A stretch of 64,000 bases of DNA from JADGRA01 sp052143535 (GTDB taxonomy: Bacteria > Myxococcota > Myxococcia > Myxococcales > Myxococcaceae): positions 62,001 through 126,000 of the forward strand of contig JBKQSS010000075.1 of the NCBI GenBank assembly GCA_052143535.1, given 5' to 3'. Shown here piece after piece: positions 8,948-17,679 of this stretch (positions are counted from its first letter, which is position 1; each line of letters begins with the position of its first letter). A model generated the notes under the pieces. The model had not been told where the DNA came from, did no database searches, and saw only the letters and a program-made list of their open reading frames with translations. Position numbers and translations under genes: made by a program.

Positions 8948-9367
8948 ATGCTAGTGCACGCCCATGCGACCGCCAGCGCGCAGGGCCCGCTCGTGCTGGT
9001 GGTGGATGACCAACCTTTTTTTCGGGCCTTCCTCCGAAACGCCTTGGCGCGCCGCGGACACACCGTCCTGACGGCCGACGACGCGGACCAGGCCGAACGC
9101 CTTGTCGAGGAGGTTGGGCCTCCCTTGGTGCTCATTCTCGACCTGGTGTTGTGCGGAGTGAGCGGTCCGCAGCTCCTCCACAAGCTGTCCCAGCGCCCGG
9201 ACGCACACCGTCTGCGCTTCATTCTCGTCTCCGCCCACCCCGTCGTAGAAACGGTGGCACCGGACTCACGCTTGGTTGTCGGCCGGCTCAGCAAGCCAGT
9301 CGACCTCGAGCGGCTCGCCCAGCACCTCGAGATGGCTGGCGCCGCGCTGCGCGACTCGGAAACGTGA
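8948..9367 (+). CDS. Single-domain response regulator (CheY-like receiver)
   Basis: Phosphorelay receiver of 139 residues with no output domain. Acidic pocket Asp20-Asp21, phosphoacceptor Asp65 in LILDLV, Ser95 and Lys116 in LSKP are all present, so it should be phosphorylatable. The region before the ATG at 8948 is open back to 8891 but carries no receiver sequence. No histidine kinase is adjacent, so partners are unknown. It follows the omega-like gene by about 180 bases. Confidence 0.82.
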   Translation: MLVHAHATASAQGPLVLVVDDQPFFRAFLRNALARRGHTVLTADDADQAERLVEEVGPPLVLILDLVLCGVSGPQLLHKLSQRPDAHRLRFILVSAHPVVETVAPDSRLVVGRLSKPVDLERLAQHLEMAGAALRDSET

Positions 9368-9431
9368 AACGTCCCGAGGCGGATGGGCACGGCGCGCGCT
9401 CGAGAGGGTCCTAGCTGCGAAAGAGGGGCGC

Positions 9432-10071
9432 CTACTTCAGTTCGACCATGACAGCGCTGGCCTGGCCCTCCACCAACTCTTCGTAGTGGATGCGGCCGCG
9501 CGGGCTAAACTTGGTCAAGCCGAACGAGTGGGGGTTCAGGACGCTCTTGCCGTCCGGAGTGGTCGACTTGAGGACCCCGTCAGCGAGGTAGACGACGACA
9601 ACGTCTCGCGCGTGGAAGTGCAGAGGCGTGCGCTTGCCGAACTGCCAAGTGTACCGCCAAGCAGTCACGCGCTCATTGTCGAGGGCCTTCTGGATGCTCG
9701 GGCGGTCAAAGGCGTCGGGAAGCCCGGTGGGATTGGCAAGCGCTGGCAGGGAAGCCTCTTCCAGCTGAACCACCACACTCCTCGCCGCCTCTTTGGACGT
9801 CCCCCGGCGGCGACTGGTCGGGCTTCTCGGCACGTACTCAACGTCTCCAGCCTGGTGATGGGCCACCGCGGTGTTTCCGTCGGCGCCCGTGACCTCGAGG
9901 TCGCCCGCAGTCAAGAAGATGATGACCGTGTCCCTGTCCCAAGCAGCGCTGGTTTGTCCCTCAGTCCAGGTGACGTCTCAAACCGCGACTTGTGAGTTCT
10001 GGAGGATGGGCTTGGCCTGCTCCAGGGGAACCACCGCAAGCGGTAGCGCCAAAAAGGGGCAGCGAAGTCAT
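9432..10071 (-). pseudogene. Bicupin secreted protein, broken by a frameshift and an in-frame TGA
   Basis: Two cupin repeats are readable. The second (NERVTAWRYTW, then TPLHFHARD) is intact. The first repeat (NSQVAV, TGA, DVTW) carries a TGA exactly where the second has Trp, so a TGG to TGA change is the simplest reading. A signal-peptide-like stretch (LALPLAVVPLEQA) precedes it but lies one frame away from the ATG at 10071, near a CCCCTTTTT run. The longest intact ORF starts only at 9914. Either a pseudogene or two sequence errors. No SECIS-like hairpin was found after this TGA. Confidence 0.65.
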
Positions 10072-10132
10072 AGGAGTCTCTCGCTCGAGGAAACTGGCCC
10101 GCGGAGAGGCAGGGGCCGACGGGGGTTCTTGG

Positions 10133-11068
10133 TCAGGCCGGCGCCATCGTGCGCTGGCCGGAGAAGTTGGCGTCTTCGGGCTGGACCCAGTCGCGGTCCG
10201 GGCCAAGGTCTATCACCACCAGCGGCGTGCCGTCATAGCGTAGGCGCCTGCCGGGATAGACGTAGGCGCGGAATATGTAGCCGAGCATGGAGCGCTCTTG
10301 GAGCCCTGGGTGGAGCGTCGGCCGGACGCGCTCGGCATGGGCCGCAGGCAAGAGGCTCCAGTGCAGCCCCGGTTCCATATGGTGCATGCCGTGGTAGCCG
10401 TTGTTCACCGTCAGGAAGTTCAACAGCGGGCTGATGAAGGTGCGTGAGTGGTTGACGGGGTGGTCCGGGTCGCAGCCGTCATGTTGAATGAGGTTGATGG
10501 TCACGATGCCGAAGTTGGCGAAGAGGTGCGGCACCACCAGAAACACCAGCGCCTTGCGCCAGTCGAGCAGCAAGAGGGCACCTTTCGCCCCCCACACCAC
10601 CACCGCTTCGAAGAGGTACTGGTGGTGCCACGCCGAAATTTTGCTCCCGCGCAGCTGTTTGAAGCGCGCGTTGCCCCGCAGAATGGCCGGCGACACGGCC
10701 GGAAAGAAGAAGAGCAGGTTGAGGAGGTTCCAGCGGAAGCGCACCTTGGTGGTGCGCATGACGTCCTCGCGCCTCTCGGTGTAGCGGTGGTGGGAGAGGT
10801 TGTGCCCCGGGACGTACTCGCTGATGGGGAAGCCGTAGGACAGGCTGACCCACACTTGAAAGAGCCGGTTCATCCAGCGGCGGGTGAAGACTGGGGAGTG
10901 CACGGTGTTGTGGGCGACCACCGCGCAGAGCCACGAGTTGTACGAGAGCACGGCTACCCACGCCCAGAGCAGAGGGCCCGTGGGCGCAAGAAGCCAGCCC
11001 CCGATGAAAAGGGTCGCGTAAGCGGCGAGAATTCCTAGGGTGCGTATGTCGGCTCTGTAGCGCAGCAC
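10133..11068 (-). CDS. Membrane fatty acid desaturase
   Basis: Integral-membrane di-iron desaturase/hydroxylase, 311 residues. The three histidine clusters are present: HNTVH near 53-57, HNLSHH near 89-94 and YHGMHHMEPGLHW near 225-237. Hydrophobic segments lie at about 12-50 and 160-195. The fold is that of the FA_desaturase family acting on acyl lipids; regiospecificity cannot be read. It is on the same strand as, and 50 bases downstream of, the lipase gene, likely in one transcript with the second desaturase. Confidence 0.85.
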   Translation of the reverse strand: MLRYRADIRTLGILAAYATLFIGGWLLAPTGPLLWAWVAVLSYNSWLCAVVAHNTVHSPVFTRRWMNRLFQVWVSLSYGFPISEYVPGHNLSHHRYTERREDVMRTTKVRFRWNLLNLLFFFPAVSPAILRGNARFKQLRGSKISAWHHQYLFEAVVVWGAKGALLLLDWRKALVFLVVPHLFANFGIVTINLIQHDGCDPDHPVNHSRTFISPLLNFLTVNNGYHGMHHMEPGLHWSLLPAAHAERVRPTLHPGLQERSMLGYIFRAYVYPGRRLRYDGTPLVVIDLGPDRDWVQPEDANFSGQRTMAPA

Positions 11069-11118
11069 GTTAAAGGTACCTTCCCAAAGGAAGCGGGCGA
11101 CGTCCAGCCCGGCCTGGC

Positions 11119-11862
11119 CTAACGCCGTTTTGTCACTCCGGCCACCGAAGTAACGCCATCCGCTCGTGGCGGCATCAAACGGTCCAGGACTGCGCGAGCC
11201 ACGGACGGTGAAAACAGCATCCCCAGATGGCCAACGTCTGGGACATGCACCAGGTCGTCCCCGGCGGCGAAAACACGCGGGATGATGATGTTGTCTGAGC
11301 CCGCGACGATAGAGGTGTAATGCACGGTGCGGGAGTGTCTCTCGCTGTTGGCGAGCCGTTCCAGGACCGCGGAGTCCGGACGTAGCTCATGGCCCACGCG
11401 GGATGAAAGCCAGTAAGCGTTATAGGTGCCTCGGTGGGGCGTTCCAAGCGTGATGCAGCGGTCCACCCGCCGCGCGCCGCCCAGCTGCTCGAGGTAAACG
11501 CGGGCCACCAGCCCTCCGAGGCTGTGGCAGAGGAGGTCGATTCGCCCCCCCCGAACGGCGTGGCGTAGGTAGTCCCGGAGGGCGCGGGCCGCGTGCTCGA
11601 TGCCGGCCGAAGCCCGGTAGTCAAAGGCCAAAATCTGCCGCATGCCGTGGGCGCGCAAGTAGGCGCTCAGTGGGAGGAAGCTGCTGCGGTTGGCGCCATA
11701 GCCGTGGACCAGCACCACGGTACGCTGCTCGCGTCGTCGCGGCGTCCGCTTGCGCTGGGCCCGCCAGCCGAAAGGGTGAAGGAGTGAAAAAGCGGCCAGC
11801 GCCGCCACCTCCCGCGCCACCAGCACCCTGGCAGGCCGGGCCGAGGCGGGGAAGTCGCGCAT
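11119..11862 (-). CDS. Alpha/beta-hydrolase lipase
   Basis: Lipase/esterase of 247 residues. The oxyanion region VVLVHGYGANRSSF, the nucleophile elbow GHSLGG-like CHSLGGLVARV, Asp in VAGSDNIII and His in DVGHLGML give a full Ser-Asp-His set. An N-terminal hydrophobic stretch suggests membrane attachment or export. The ATG at 11862 overlaps the stop of the upstream desaturase by one base (TGATG), so translation is probably coupled. The open frame continues far upstream, but that part is antisense-frame reading of the desaturase. Confidence 0.85.
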   Translation of the reverse strand: MRDFPASARPARVLVAREVAALAAFSLLHPFGWRAQRKRTPRRREQRTVVLVHGYGANRSSFLPLSAYLRAHGMRQILAFDYRASAGIEHAARALRDYLRHAVRGGRIDLLCHSLGGLVARVYLEQLGGARRVDRCITLGTPHRGTYNAYWLSSRVGHELRPDSAVLERLANSERHSRTVHYTSIVAGSDNIIIPRVFAAGDDLVHVPDVGHLGMLFSPSVARAVLDRLMPPRADGVTSVAGVTKRR

Positions 11863-12635
11863 CACGCCGGCGCCTCCTCCGGGGCCGCCCGCAGGGCGGT
11901 GTTGGTCGCAGGGACGAAGTGGATGATGCGCAGCCAGGCGAGTAGCCGCATGACTTGGTAGGCAGGGTCGAGCTCGAACCAGCGGACAGCGAAGTTGGGC
12001 CGCGTCGGGAACTGGTGGTGGTTGTTCTGGAAGAGCTCGCCCATGGTGACGAATTCCAGCCGGAGGGTGTTCTTGCTGTCGTCCTCGGTGTCGAAATTCC
12101 GGTAGCCGTAACGGTGGCCGCACCAGTTGACGATGGCGCCGTGAATGGGGCCCATCGTCCAGTGGACCGGCAAGAGAAGAAACCACCACAGGGAGGGGGC
12201 GAAGTGGGCGTAGAAAAGGACGAACAGGAGCGACAAGGCAACCCGCGTGCTCCAGCGCTGCGAGAGTCGGTCGATGAACGGCCACTCCGGCGTTCCGCCG
12301 AGAAACCGCGCTTCGGGCTCTCCGCGCCGGTAAGCGTAGACGTCGTATTGGTGCTTGGTGTGCCACATCATGCTCGCCACGTTGGAGAAGAAGCGGGGCG
12401 AGTGCGGGTCCTGCTCGGTGTCCGCAAAAGTGTGGTGCTGACGGTGCAAGATGGCGTACGCGCGCGGCACCAAAAACGACGGCCCCTGCGCCACGAAGGC
12501 GAGCAAGTAGAAGAAGCGCTCCCATGCGGGGCTCATGGTGAACATCCGGTGGGCGCCGTACCGGTGGAGGAAAAACGTCTGGGCGAAGATGGAGAGCCCC
12601 CAGTGGGCCGCGAGGAGACAGAGGATGGCCGTCAT
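11862..12635 (-). CDS. Acyl-CoA (delta-9 type) fatty acid desaturase
   Basis: Desaturase of the stearoyl-CoA/OLE1 type, 257 residues. Histidine boxes HRYGAHRMF (about 24-32), HRQHHTFADTEQDPHSP (about 65-81) and NNHHQFP (near 200) are complete. Four membrane segments are expected. It overlaps the regulator upstream (ATGA) and the lipase downstream (TGATG), forming a tightly coupled operon. Confidence 0.88.
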   Translation of the reverse strand: MTAILCLLAAHWGLSIFAQTFFLHRYGAHRMFTMSPAWERFFYLLAFVAQGPSFLVPRAYAILHRQHHTFADTEQDPHSPRFFSNVASMMWHTKHQYDVYAYRRGEPEARFLGGTPEWPFIDRLSQRWSTRVALSLLFVLFYAHFAPSLWWFLLLPVHWTMGPIHGAIVNWCGHRYGYRNFDTEDDSKNTLRLEFVTMGELFQNNHHQFPTRPNFAVRWFELDPAYQVMRLLAWLRIIHFVPATNTALRAAPEEAPA

Positions 12636-12937
12636 GACTCTCGGTCCGCCTTCCGCGACCCCGCAGGGAGCCGGCCCACCAGCGTTCGCCGAAGACTGTC
12701 TCGCCCCTGCGCCAAGCGCGCGGCGCCGGCCCGCAGCCCCTGCTCGACGCGCTCCCCGGCCTCGTCCGCTGCGGCCAAAGCGTCCTCGAGGATGGTGCGG
12801 ATGAGGTTAGAGACGGGAATTCGCAGCTCCTCGGCGAAGCGCTTCAACTCTGCCTCGAGGGGGGCTGGGACGCGGGTGTGGATGACGCGCTCCTTTCGCG
12901 CTCTGGGCGCGGCGGCGCGTGAAACGGGCCTCTGCAT
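12632..12937 (-). CDS. Ribbon-helix-helix transcriptional regulator
   Basis: Small DNA-binding protein, 101 residues. The stretch HTRVPAPLEAELKRFAEEL followed by PVSNLIRTILEDAL has the beta-strand plus two helices of the MetJ/Arc/CopG fold (about residues 19-55). The basic C-terminal tail is not recognisable. First gene of the desaturase-lipase operon, with a perfect palindrome just before its start codon. Autoregulation and control of membrane lipid desaturation are inferred. Confidence 0.72.
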   Translation of the reverse strand: MQRPVSRAAAPRARKERVIHTRVPAPLEAELKRFAEELRIPVSNLIRTILEDALAAADEAGERVEQGLRAGAARLAQGRDSLRRTLVGRLPAGSRKADRES

Positions 12938-12939
12938 GA

Positions 12940-12962
12940 GTCACTTTGTATCACAAAGTGAC
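12940..12962. promoter_or_regulatory. Palindromic operator candidate for the desaturase operon
   Basis: GTCACTTTGT at 12940-12949 and ACAAAGTGAC at 12953-12962 are perfect inverted repeats of 10 bases with a 3-base spacer, directly upstream of the ribbon-helix-helix gene start (12937). Arm length and position fit a dimeric repressor site. Confidence 0.7.
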
Positions 12963-13087
12963 ACGTCTGTCCAGACGAAGAAGAGTGCCGTTCGCATCGC
13001 GCGTCGGTGCGCCGTCGGGGGACACGACAGGGGGAGGACCGTCACCCCCCGGGCGCGTCGCCACGCTCTTCGGGGCAGGAGCGATGT

Positions 13088-14101
13088 TTAAGGGCCCGCC
13101 ACCCAGAGCTGTCCGGCCGCCGAGTCGGCGGCAAAGGCCTTGCCGGCGGCTGACACCACCACCCCCTGCACTCCGGACGCGGTATGCGCCTGCCCGGTGG
13201 CGCTCAACGCGCCGCCACCGAGAAGCTCGGCGCGGGTGAGAAGCTCGGCCTTCCCTGCGGCAGCGAAGACAGTCCCGAGTTTCGGTGCGAGGTCGATGTT
13301 GTCGAGGCCCGCTCCCGTTTCCAACCTGCCGAGCAGAGTGGGCACGGGATTGACCGCGAAGGAAAGGAGGCGGTCCGTGCAGGCCACCACCAGGACGTCC
13401 CCGGTCGCGTCGAGCGTCATCCCTCTCGGCCCCTCGGCGCTGCAGGTGGTTGGCCAGTGGGCCGCGGTAGCGCGCTTGTGCACGTCGAGGACCAGTGTCT
13501 GGTTTCGGTCGCGGAGGTTGGTGTAGAAGCGGCCCCGGGCGGCGTCCACCGCGTAGCCCTCGGGCTCGCCGGGCAGCTCGATGTGCCCTGCGATGGGAAG
13601 CCCAGCCTTGGCCGCCGAGAGGATGACGAGGGCTTTCGCGATGGGCAGGGTGGCCCACACCTCATCGGTGGTGGCCACGTAGGCCAGACCGTCCGGCGCC
13701 TCCGGCAGGGCCACGCACTCCCCCCGCTGCAGGGTGCGCAAGTCCACCGCGCACACCGAGGAGTCCGCCCGGTTGCCGATGAAGGCGCGGCCAGGCCCAA
13801 ACGTCACCGACGAAGGGCCGAGCTCGCGCCCGTCTCTCTGCCGCGTGGCGAAGCCCTCAATGGTACGGATGGTTTCTAAGTTGGCGTCGACGACGAAGAC
13901 GCGGCCGGTAAGTCCACCGGGGACCCACACCTGGTTGGTGCCCGGCTCGTAGCCGAGGTAGTCCATACCAATGCGGCCGGGGGAACTGGGGAGGAGCCGG
14001 AGGGCGTGGATGGGAAGCGTGGCGACGCTGCCGGCGTCGGGTTGTCCGAGTGCAACGGTCGACGTCAGGGTCGAGGCGGCGAGGAGGAGCAGACGGTACA
14101 T
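13088..14101 (-). CDS. Secreted beta-propeller protein (YncE/SMP-30-like)
   Basis: Exported protein of 337 residues with a signal peptide (residues 1-19, cut after ALG). Repeated strands such as NQVWVPGGLTGRVFVVDA, DGLAYVATTDEVWATL and GMTLDATGDVLVVAC fit a six- or seven-blade propeller of the quinoprotein/YVTN type. No catalytic motif was found. It is monocistronic, and its downstream end lies near the desaturase regulator. Confidence 0.65.
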   Translation of the reverse strand: MYRLLLLAASTLTSTVALGQPDAGSVATLPIHALRLLPSSPGRIGMDYLGYEPGTNQVWVPGGLTGRVFVVDANLETIRTIEGFATRQRDGRELGPSSVTFGPGRAFIGNRADSSVCAVDLRTLQRGECVALPEAPDGLAYVATTDEVWATLPIAKALVILSAAKAGLPIAGHIELPGEPEGYAVDAARGRFYTNLRDRNQTLVLDVHKRATAAHWPTTCSAEGPRGMTLDATGDVLVVACTDRLLSFAVNPVPTLLGRLETGAGLDNIDLAPKLGTVFAAAGKAELLTRAELLGGGALSATGQAHTASGVQGVVVSAAGKAFAADSAAGQLWVAGP

Positions 14102-14159
14102 GGTCGGCTCTATAGCGCAAACCGGTTCGCGACCAACTGAGGGGAAAAACCCCGGTGCG

Positions 14160-14348
14160 TCAGGCGGCGCGCGCGTCGACCCGAACGTCGCCGGTCGCCA
14201 TCGACGTTGGCGACAGGGCCGTCGCCCCGCCGAGTGGTCCGCGGCGATCCCCGGAGCTCGGCCGTCCGTCCCTCGGGAAGTCGAGTAGGTCCGCCACCAG
14301 CGCGTCCTCCAACAGACGCCTGCGCCACTTGTCGTCGAACTTGAACAT
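14160..14348 (-). CDS. Small hypothetical protein
   Basis: A 62-residue ORF starting MFKFDDKWRRRLLEDALVAD. The start is strongly supported by GAGGAGAGAG six bases ahead of the ATG at 14348. The N-terminal 25 residues look helical and charged; the rest is Gly/Ser/Ala-rich. It is divergent from the LysR-type gene, so it may be a target of that regulator. No family recognised. Confidence 0.5.
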   Translation of the reverse strand: MFKFDDKWRRRLLEDALVADLLDFPRDGRPSSGDRRGPLGGATALSPTSMATGDVRVDARAA

Positions 14349-14461
14349 GGACTCTCTCCTCATGTCGGTGCGGCCTCAGTGCCGCGCCCATAGGGACAAG
14401 TTGCGCTCCCCGGTGACAGACCGCCAAGACATTTGTAGGGCACCTGAAATAACCTTTGGCT

Positions 14462-15421
14462 ATGGCCATCAACCTCAACTCGCTCCGGCTCTTCACCGCG
14501 GTCGCGGAGCACCGGGGCTTCACCGCGGCCGGACGGCACCTGCGGGTGAGCCAGCCGGCCATCTCCAAGGCGGTGAGGCAACTGGAGGGGCAGCTCGGGA
14601 CGCAGTTGCTGGTGCGGACCGCCCGCGGGGTGACGCTGACCGAGGAGGGCACGGTGCTGTTGGCCCACGCCCAAGTTCTCTTTGGCGAGGAGCGCGCCGC
14701 GGAGGAGGCCCTGGCCGAGCGGCGGGGCCTCAGCCGCGGCTCGCTGCGCCTAGGCTCGAGCATGACGGTGGCGAGCAATTTCCTCCCGCCCGTCCTCGGC
14801 GCCTTCCACACACGCCACCCGGCGATCGAGTTGACGCTGGTTGCCGCCAACACCCGTGCCGTGCTGGAGGCGCTCCTCGCCAACACGGTCGAGCTCGGCG
14901 TGGTGGAGGGCCCCGTCAGTCACCCACGGGTGGAAGTGTCCCCCTGGCTCGAGGATGAGCTGGTGGCGGTGGCGGCGCCAGGCCATCCCCTCGCCCAGGT
15001 GCGCCGCCTCAGCGCTGCGCGGCTCTTCCAGGAGCTGTTTCTCATTCGCGAAGAGGGGGCAGGAACGCGCGACGTGGTGCTCGCCGCGCTGCGAAACCGA
15101 CAGGTGACGCCAGCTCGCCTGTTTGAAATCAGCGAGAACGAGGTCATCAAACAGCTCGCTGCGGCCGGGGTTGGCTTCACCATTCTCTCCCGGCTTGCGG
15201 TTCAGAAGGAGATTGCCCGGGGGGAACTGGCGACACTCTCCGTCGACGACCTCGTTCTGCGCCGAACACTCACCTGGCTCCAGGTGAAGGGCCGCCGGCC
15301 GACTGCGGCGATGACCGAGTTTCGCTCGCTTGCCACCGGGCCCTTCCGACCGTCGCTCGAGTCCCTCCCTCAAAAGAGTGTGCTAAGGACTCCCGCGCCA
15401 AGGAGGCCGAAAACTTCATGA
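14462..15421 (+). CDS. LysR-family transcriptional regulator
   Basis: LTTR of 319 residues. The N-terminal winged HTH (LNSLRLFTAVAEHRGFTAAG, then VSQPAISKAVRQLE) spans residues 4-62 and a type-2 periplasmic-binding-like effector domain follows from about 90. Its TGA overlaps the ATG of the peroxiredoxin gene (ATGA at 15418-15421), so both are co-translated. Control of the peroxiredoxin or of the divergent small gene is likely; the ligand is unknown. The OxyR-type redox Cys pair is not apparent. Confidence 0.88.
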   Translation: MAINLNSLRLFTAVAEHRGFTAAGRHLRVSQPAISKAVRQLEGQLGTQLLVRTARGVTLTEEGTVLLAHAQVLFGEERAAEEALAERRGLSRGSLRLGSSMTVASNFLPPVLGAFHTRHPAIELTLVAANTRAVLEALLANTVELGVVEGPVSHPRVEVSPWLEDELVAVAAPGHPLAQVRRLSAARLFQELFLIREEGAGTRDVVLAALRNRQVTPARLFEISENEVIKQLAAAGVGFTILSRLAVQKEIARGELATLSVDDLVLRRTLTWLQVKGRRPTAAMTEFRSLATGPFRPSLESLPQKSVLRTPAPRRPKTS

Positions 15422-15921
15422 CCATACGCGCGGGTGAGCGCCTTCCGGACGGAACCCTCACCGAGATGATTGAGGTCGAGACTCCGGGCTGCGTGGTGGG
15501 CCCGAACAGCTTCAAGGTGGCGGACCTGATGAAGGGCAAGCGGCTGATTATTTTCGGCCTGCCGGGTGCGTTCACCCCGACCTGTTCTGGGAAACACGTG
15601 CCCGGCTACGTGGGCCACTACAACGACTTCCGCGCCAAGGGTGTGGACGAGATTTGGTGCGTCGCGGTGAATGACGCCTTCGTGATGGCCGCCTGGGGCC
15701 GAGACCAAAAGGCAGACGGCAAAGTGCGCATGCTCGCCGACGGCAGCGCCACCTGGACCAAGGCGCTCGGTCTGGACCAGGACCTCACCGCCCGTGGGAT
15801 GGGCATCCGCTCGCAGCGCTACGCCATGCTCGTTGAGAACGGTGTGGTGAAGCTGCTCAATGTCGAGGCCCCCGCCATGTTCGAAGTCAGCGACGCCGAC
15901 ACCCTCCTGCGGGCCGTCTAG
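15418..15921 (+). CDS. Peroxiredoxin (Prx5 / glutaredoxin-type)
   Basis: Thiol peroxidase of 167 residues. Peroxidatic Cys56 sits in GAFTPTCSGKH, the Prx5 signature, and the DEIWCVAVNDAFVMAAW segment is also typical. Cys25 and Cys80 are other thiols that might resolve. Reduces H2O2 and alkyl peroxides. Translated together with the LysR gene by start-stop overlap. Confidence 0.92.
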   Translation: MTIRAGERLPDGTLTEMIEVETPGCVVGPNSFKVADLMKGKRLIIFGLPGAFTPTCSGKHVPGYVGHYNDFRAKGVDEIWCVAVNDAFVMAAWGRDQKADGKVRMLADGSATWTKALGLDQDLTARGMGIRSQRYAMLVENGVVKLLNVEAPAMFEVSDADTLLRAV

Positions 15922-15930
15922 GACAGTGCA

Positions 15931-15953
15931 GGAAGGCCCGGCACGGGCCTTCC
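15931..15953. terminator. Hairpin between convergent genes
   Basis: Perfect 10-base arms GGAAGGCCCG and CGGGCCTTCC around GCA, placed ten bases after the peroxiredoxin stop and 30 before the phosphate-transporter stop. No T-run follows on either side, so it is a probable but atypical bidirectional terminator. Confidence 0.55.
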
Positions 15954-15983
15954 CCCCTGGTGCCTGCCTCGAGGGGCAGTGGC

Positions 15984-17480
15984 CTAGGGAATCCCGAAGA
16001 GGTGCAGGACGACGAAGAGGCCGCCGGCGAAGGTAGCCGCCCCGAGGAGCACGCACACCGGGAGCGTCAGCACCCAAGCCAAGAGCAGGTTTCGCAGCGT
16101 GCCCATCTGTAGCCCGGAGTGGTTTGCCCACATGGTACCGGCAACGCCCGACGAGAGGACGTGCGTCGTGCTCACCGGCAGGCCGTAGTAGTCGGCCAGG
16201 CCGATGGTGCCCATGGCGACTATCTCTGCCGACGCCCCTTGGGCGTAGGTCAGATGCTCCTTGCCGATTTTCTCTCCGACCGTCACCACAATCCGCTTCC
16301 AGCCAATCATCGTGCCGAGGCCGAGGGTGAAGGCCACGATTACTTTCACCCAGTTCGGGATGAATTTGGTCGTCGTCTCGAGGTTCTTCTTGTAGCTCGT
16401 CAACTCAGACTTGTCCGAGGCGTTGGTGAGCAAGCCCTGCTTGGCCAGCTTCCCCAGGGTCTCGGTGACCAAATAGATGTTCGTCCGGAGCTTGGTGCGC
16501 CCGAAGGGGTCGATGTCCGCAATCCGCGCATGACCGCTGAGTGCCTCGGTAATCTCCTTGTTCTTGTTGGCCAGCGCCGAGTAGGTATCCTCCGTCACCT
16601 TTCCTGTCGTCTTGAGGTATGCGGAAAGGTCCTGGGTGGCGTAGTCGTGCAGCACTGGCGCCGCATGGGGGTTGACGTACTTGTCGAGTGTCACTTGGGC
16701 GATTTGCGACTCCCTGAGCAGGGCCGACGTCTCGGCCACGCCGGTGCCCGGGTTGAGCGCGAAGGAGGCAGGGACGATGCCCACCAGGATGAGCATGATG
16801 AGCCCCATGCCCTTCTGCCCGTCGTTGGAGCCGTGGAAGAAGCTCACTCCGGTGCAAGTCAGCACCAAGAGGGCGCGAATCCAAGGTGGAGGCGGCTTGT
16901 CCTTGTCGGGCGCGCGGTAGAGCTCGGGTCGCTTGATGAGTTGCTTTGCGACGATGAGCAAGAGGGCCGCGAAGGCGAAGCCGATGACGGGCGAGATGAG
17001 CAGCGAGGCGCCCACTTCCTTGGCCTTGGCCCAGTTGACCCCCTCGCCGAACTCGTGACCGCCGGCGAGCATCGAGTTGGCCAGTCCCACCCCCATGATG
17101 GAGCCGATGAGGGTGTGGGAGCTCGAGGCCGGGAGCCCCAGGTACCAGGTGCCCAGGTTCCAGATGATGGCCGAGATGAGGAGGGCAAAAACCATCGCGA
17201 AGCCTGCTCCCGACCCGACATTCATCACCAACTCCACCGGCAGCAGCGCCAGCACGGCGAAGGCCACGGCACCGGTGGAGGTGAGCACCCCGATGAGGTT
17301 CCAGCAGCCTGACCACACCACGGCCACCGTGGGCTTCAGGGTGTGCGTGTAGATGACGGTGGCTACTGCATTGGCTGTGTCGTGGAAGCCGTTGACGAAC
17401 TCGAAGCTCAGCGCCAGGCCGAGCGCGAGCAGTAAGAAGATGACAGTTCCGATGGAGAGCGTCTCGCCGAACAGGTGCAC
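15984..17480 (-). CDS. Inorganic phosphate transporter, PiT family
   Basis: Low-affinity phosphate or metal-phosphate symporter in the inner membrane, 498 residues. The duplicated PiT signatures are visible: GFHDTANAVATVIYT near 32-46, LPASSSHTLIGSIMGVGLA near 116-134, HGSNDGQKGMGLIM near 215 and LPVSTTHVLSSGVAG near 443-457. A long hydrophilic loop (about 245-370) divides the two halves. Monocistronic; no PhoU-like partner is adjacent. Confidence 0.92.
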   Translation of the reverse strand: MHLFGETLSIGTVIFLLLALGLALSFEFVNGFHDTANAVATVIYTHTLKPTVAVVWSGCWNLIGVLTSTGAVAFAVLALLPVELVMNVGSGAGFAMVFALLISAIIWNLGTWYLGLPASSSHTLIGSIMGVGLANSMLAGGHEFGEGVNWAKAKEVGASLLISPVIGFAFAALLLIVAKQLIKRPELYRAPDKDKPPPPWIRALLVLTCTGVSFFHGSNDGQKGMGLIMLILVGIVPASFALNPGTGVAETSALLRESQIAQVTLDKYVNPHAAPVLHDYATQDLSAYLKTTGKVTEDTYSALANKNKEITEALSGHARIADIDPFGRTKLRTNIYLVTETLGKLAKQGLLTNASDKSELTSYKKNLETTTKFIPNWVKVIVAFTLGLGTMIGWKRIVVTVGEKIGKEHLTYAQGASAEIVAMGTIGLADYYGLPVSTTHVLSSGVAGTMWANHSGLQMGTLRNLLLAWVLTLPVCVLLGAATFAGGLFVVLHLFGIP

Positions 17481-17679
17481 GCGGGCCTCGTCTCTGTGGG
17501 GGAAGGCGAGCGGTCGTAGCTGAAGCGGCGATGTCGACTTGGTGAGGAAGGCGTGACGTTTTCAAGACCAACAGCGCCTTGGGCGGAAAAGCGTGGTCCG
17601 AACCTCCGCCTTAGCCCGAGGCCGGACGAGCACTAGCTGCAGCACGTCCCGCCCGAGTCGCCGCGCCCCCTCCGGGAGC

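Noticed and set aside
9950..9996. Selenocysteine reading of the cupin TGA
   Set aside because: The stop aligns with Trp in the second repeat, and no SECIS-like loop follows.
11863..12525. Long upstream extension of the lipase reading frame
   Set aside because: It overlaps the desaturase in another frame and has an arginine/proline-rich composition typical of shadow frames in GC-rich DNA.
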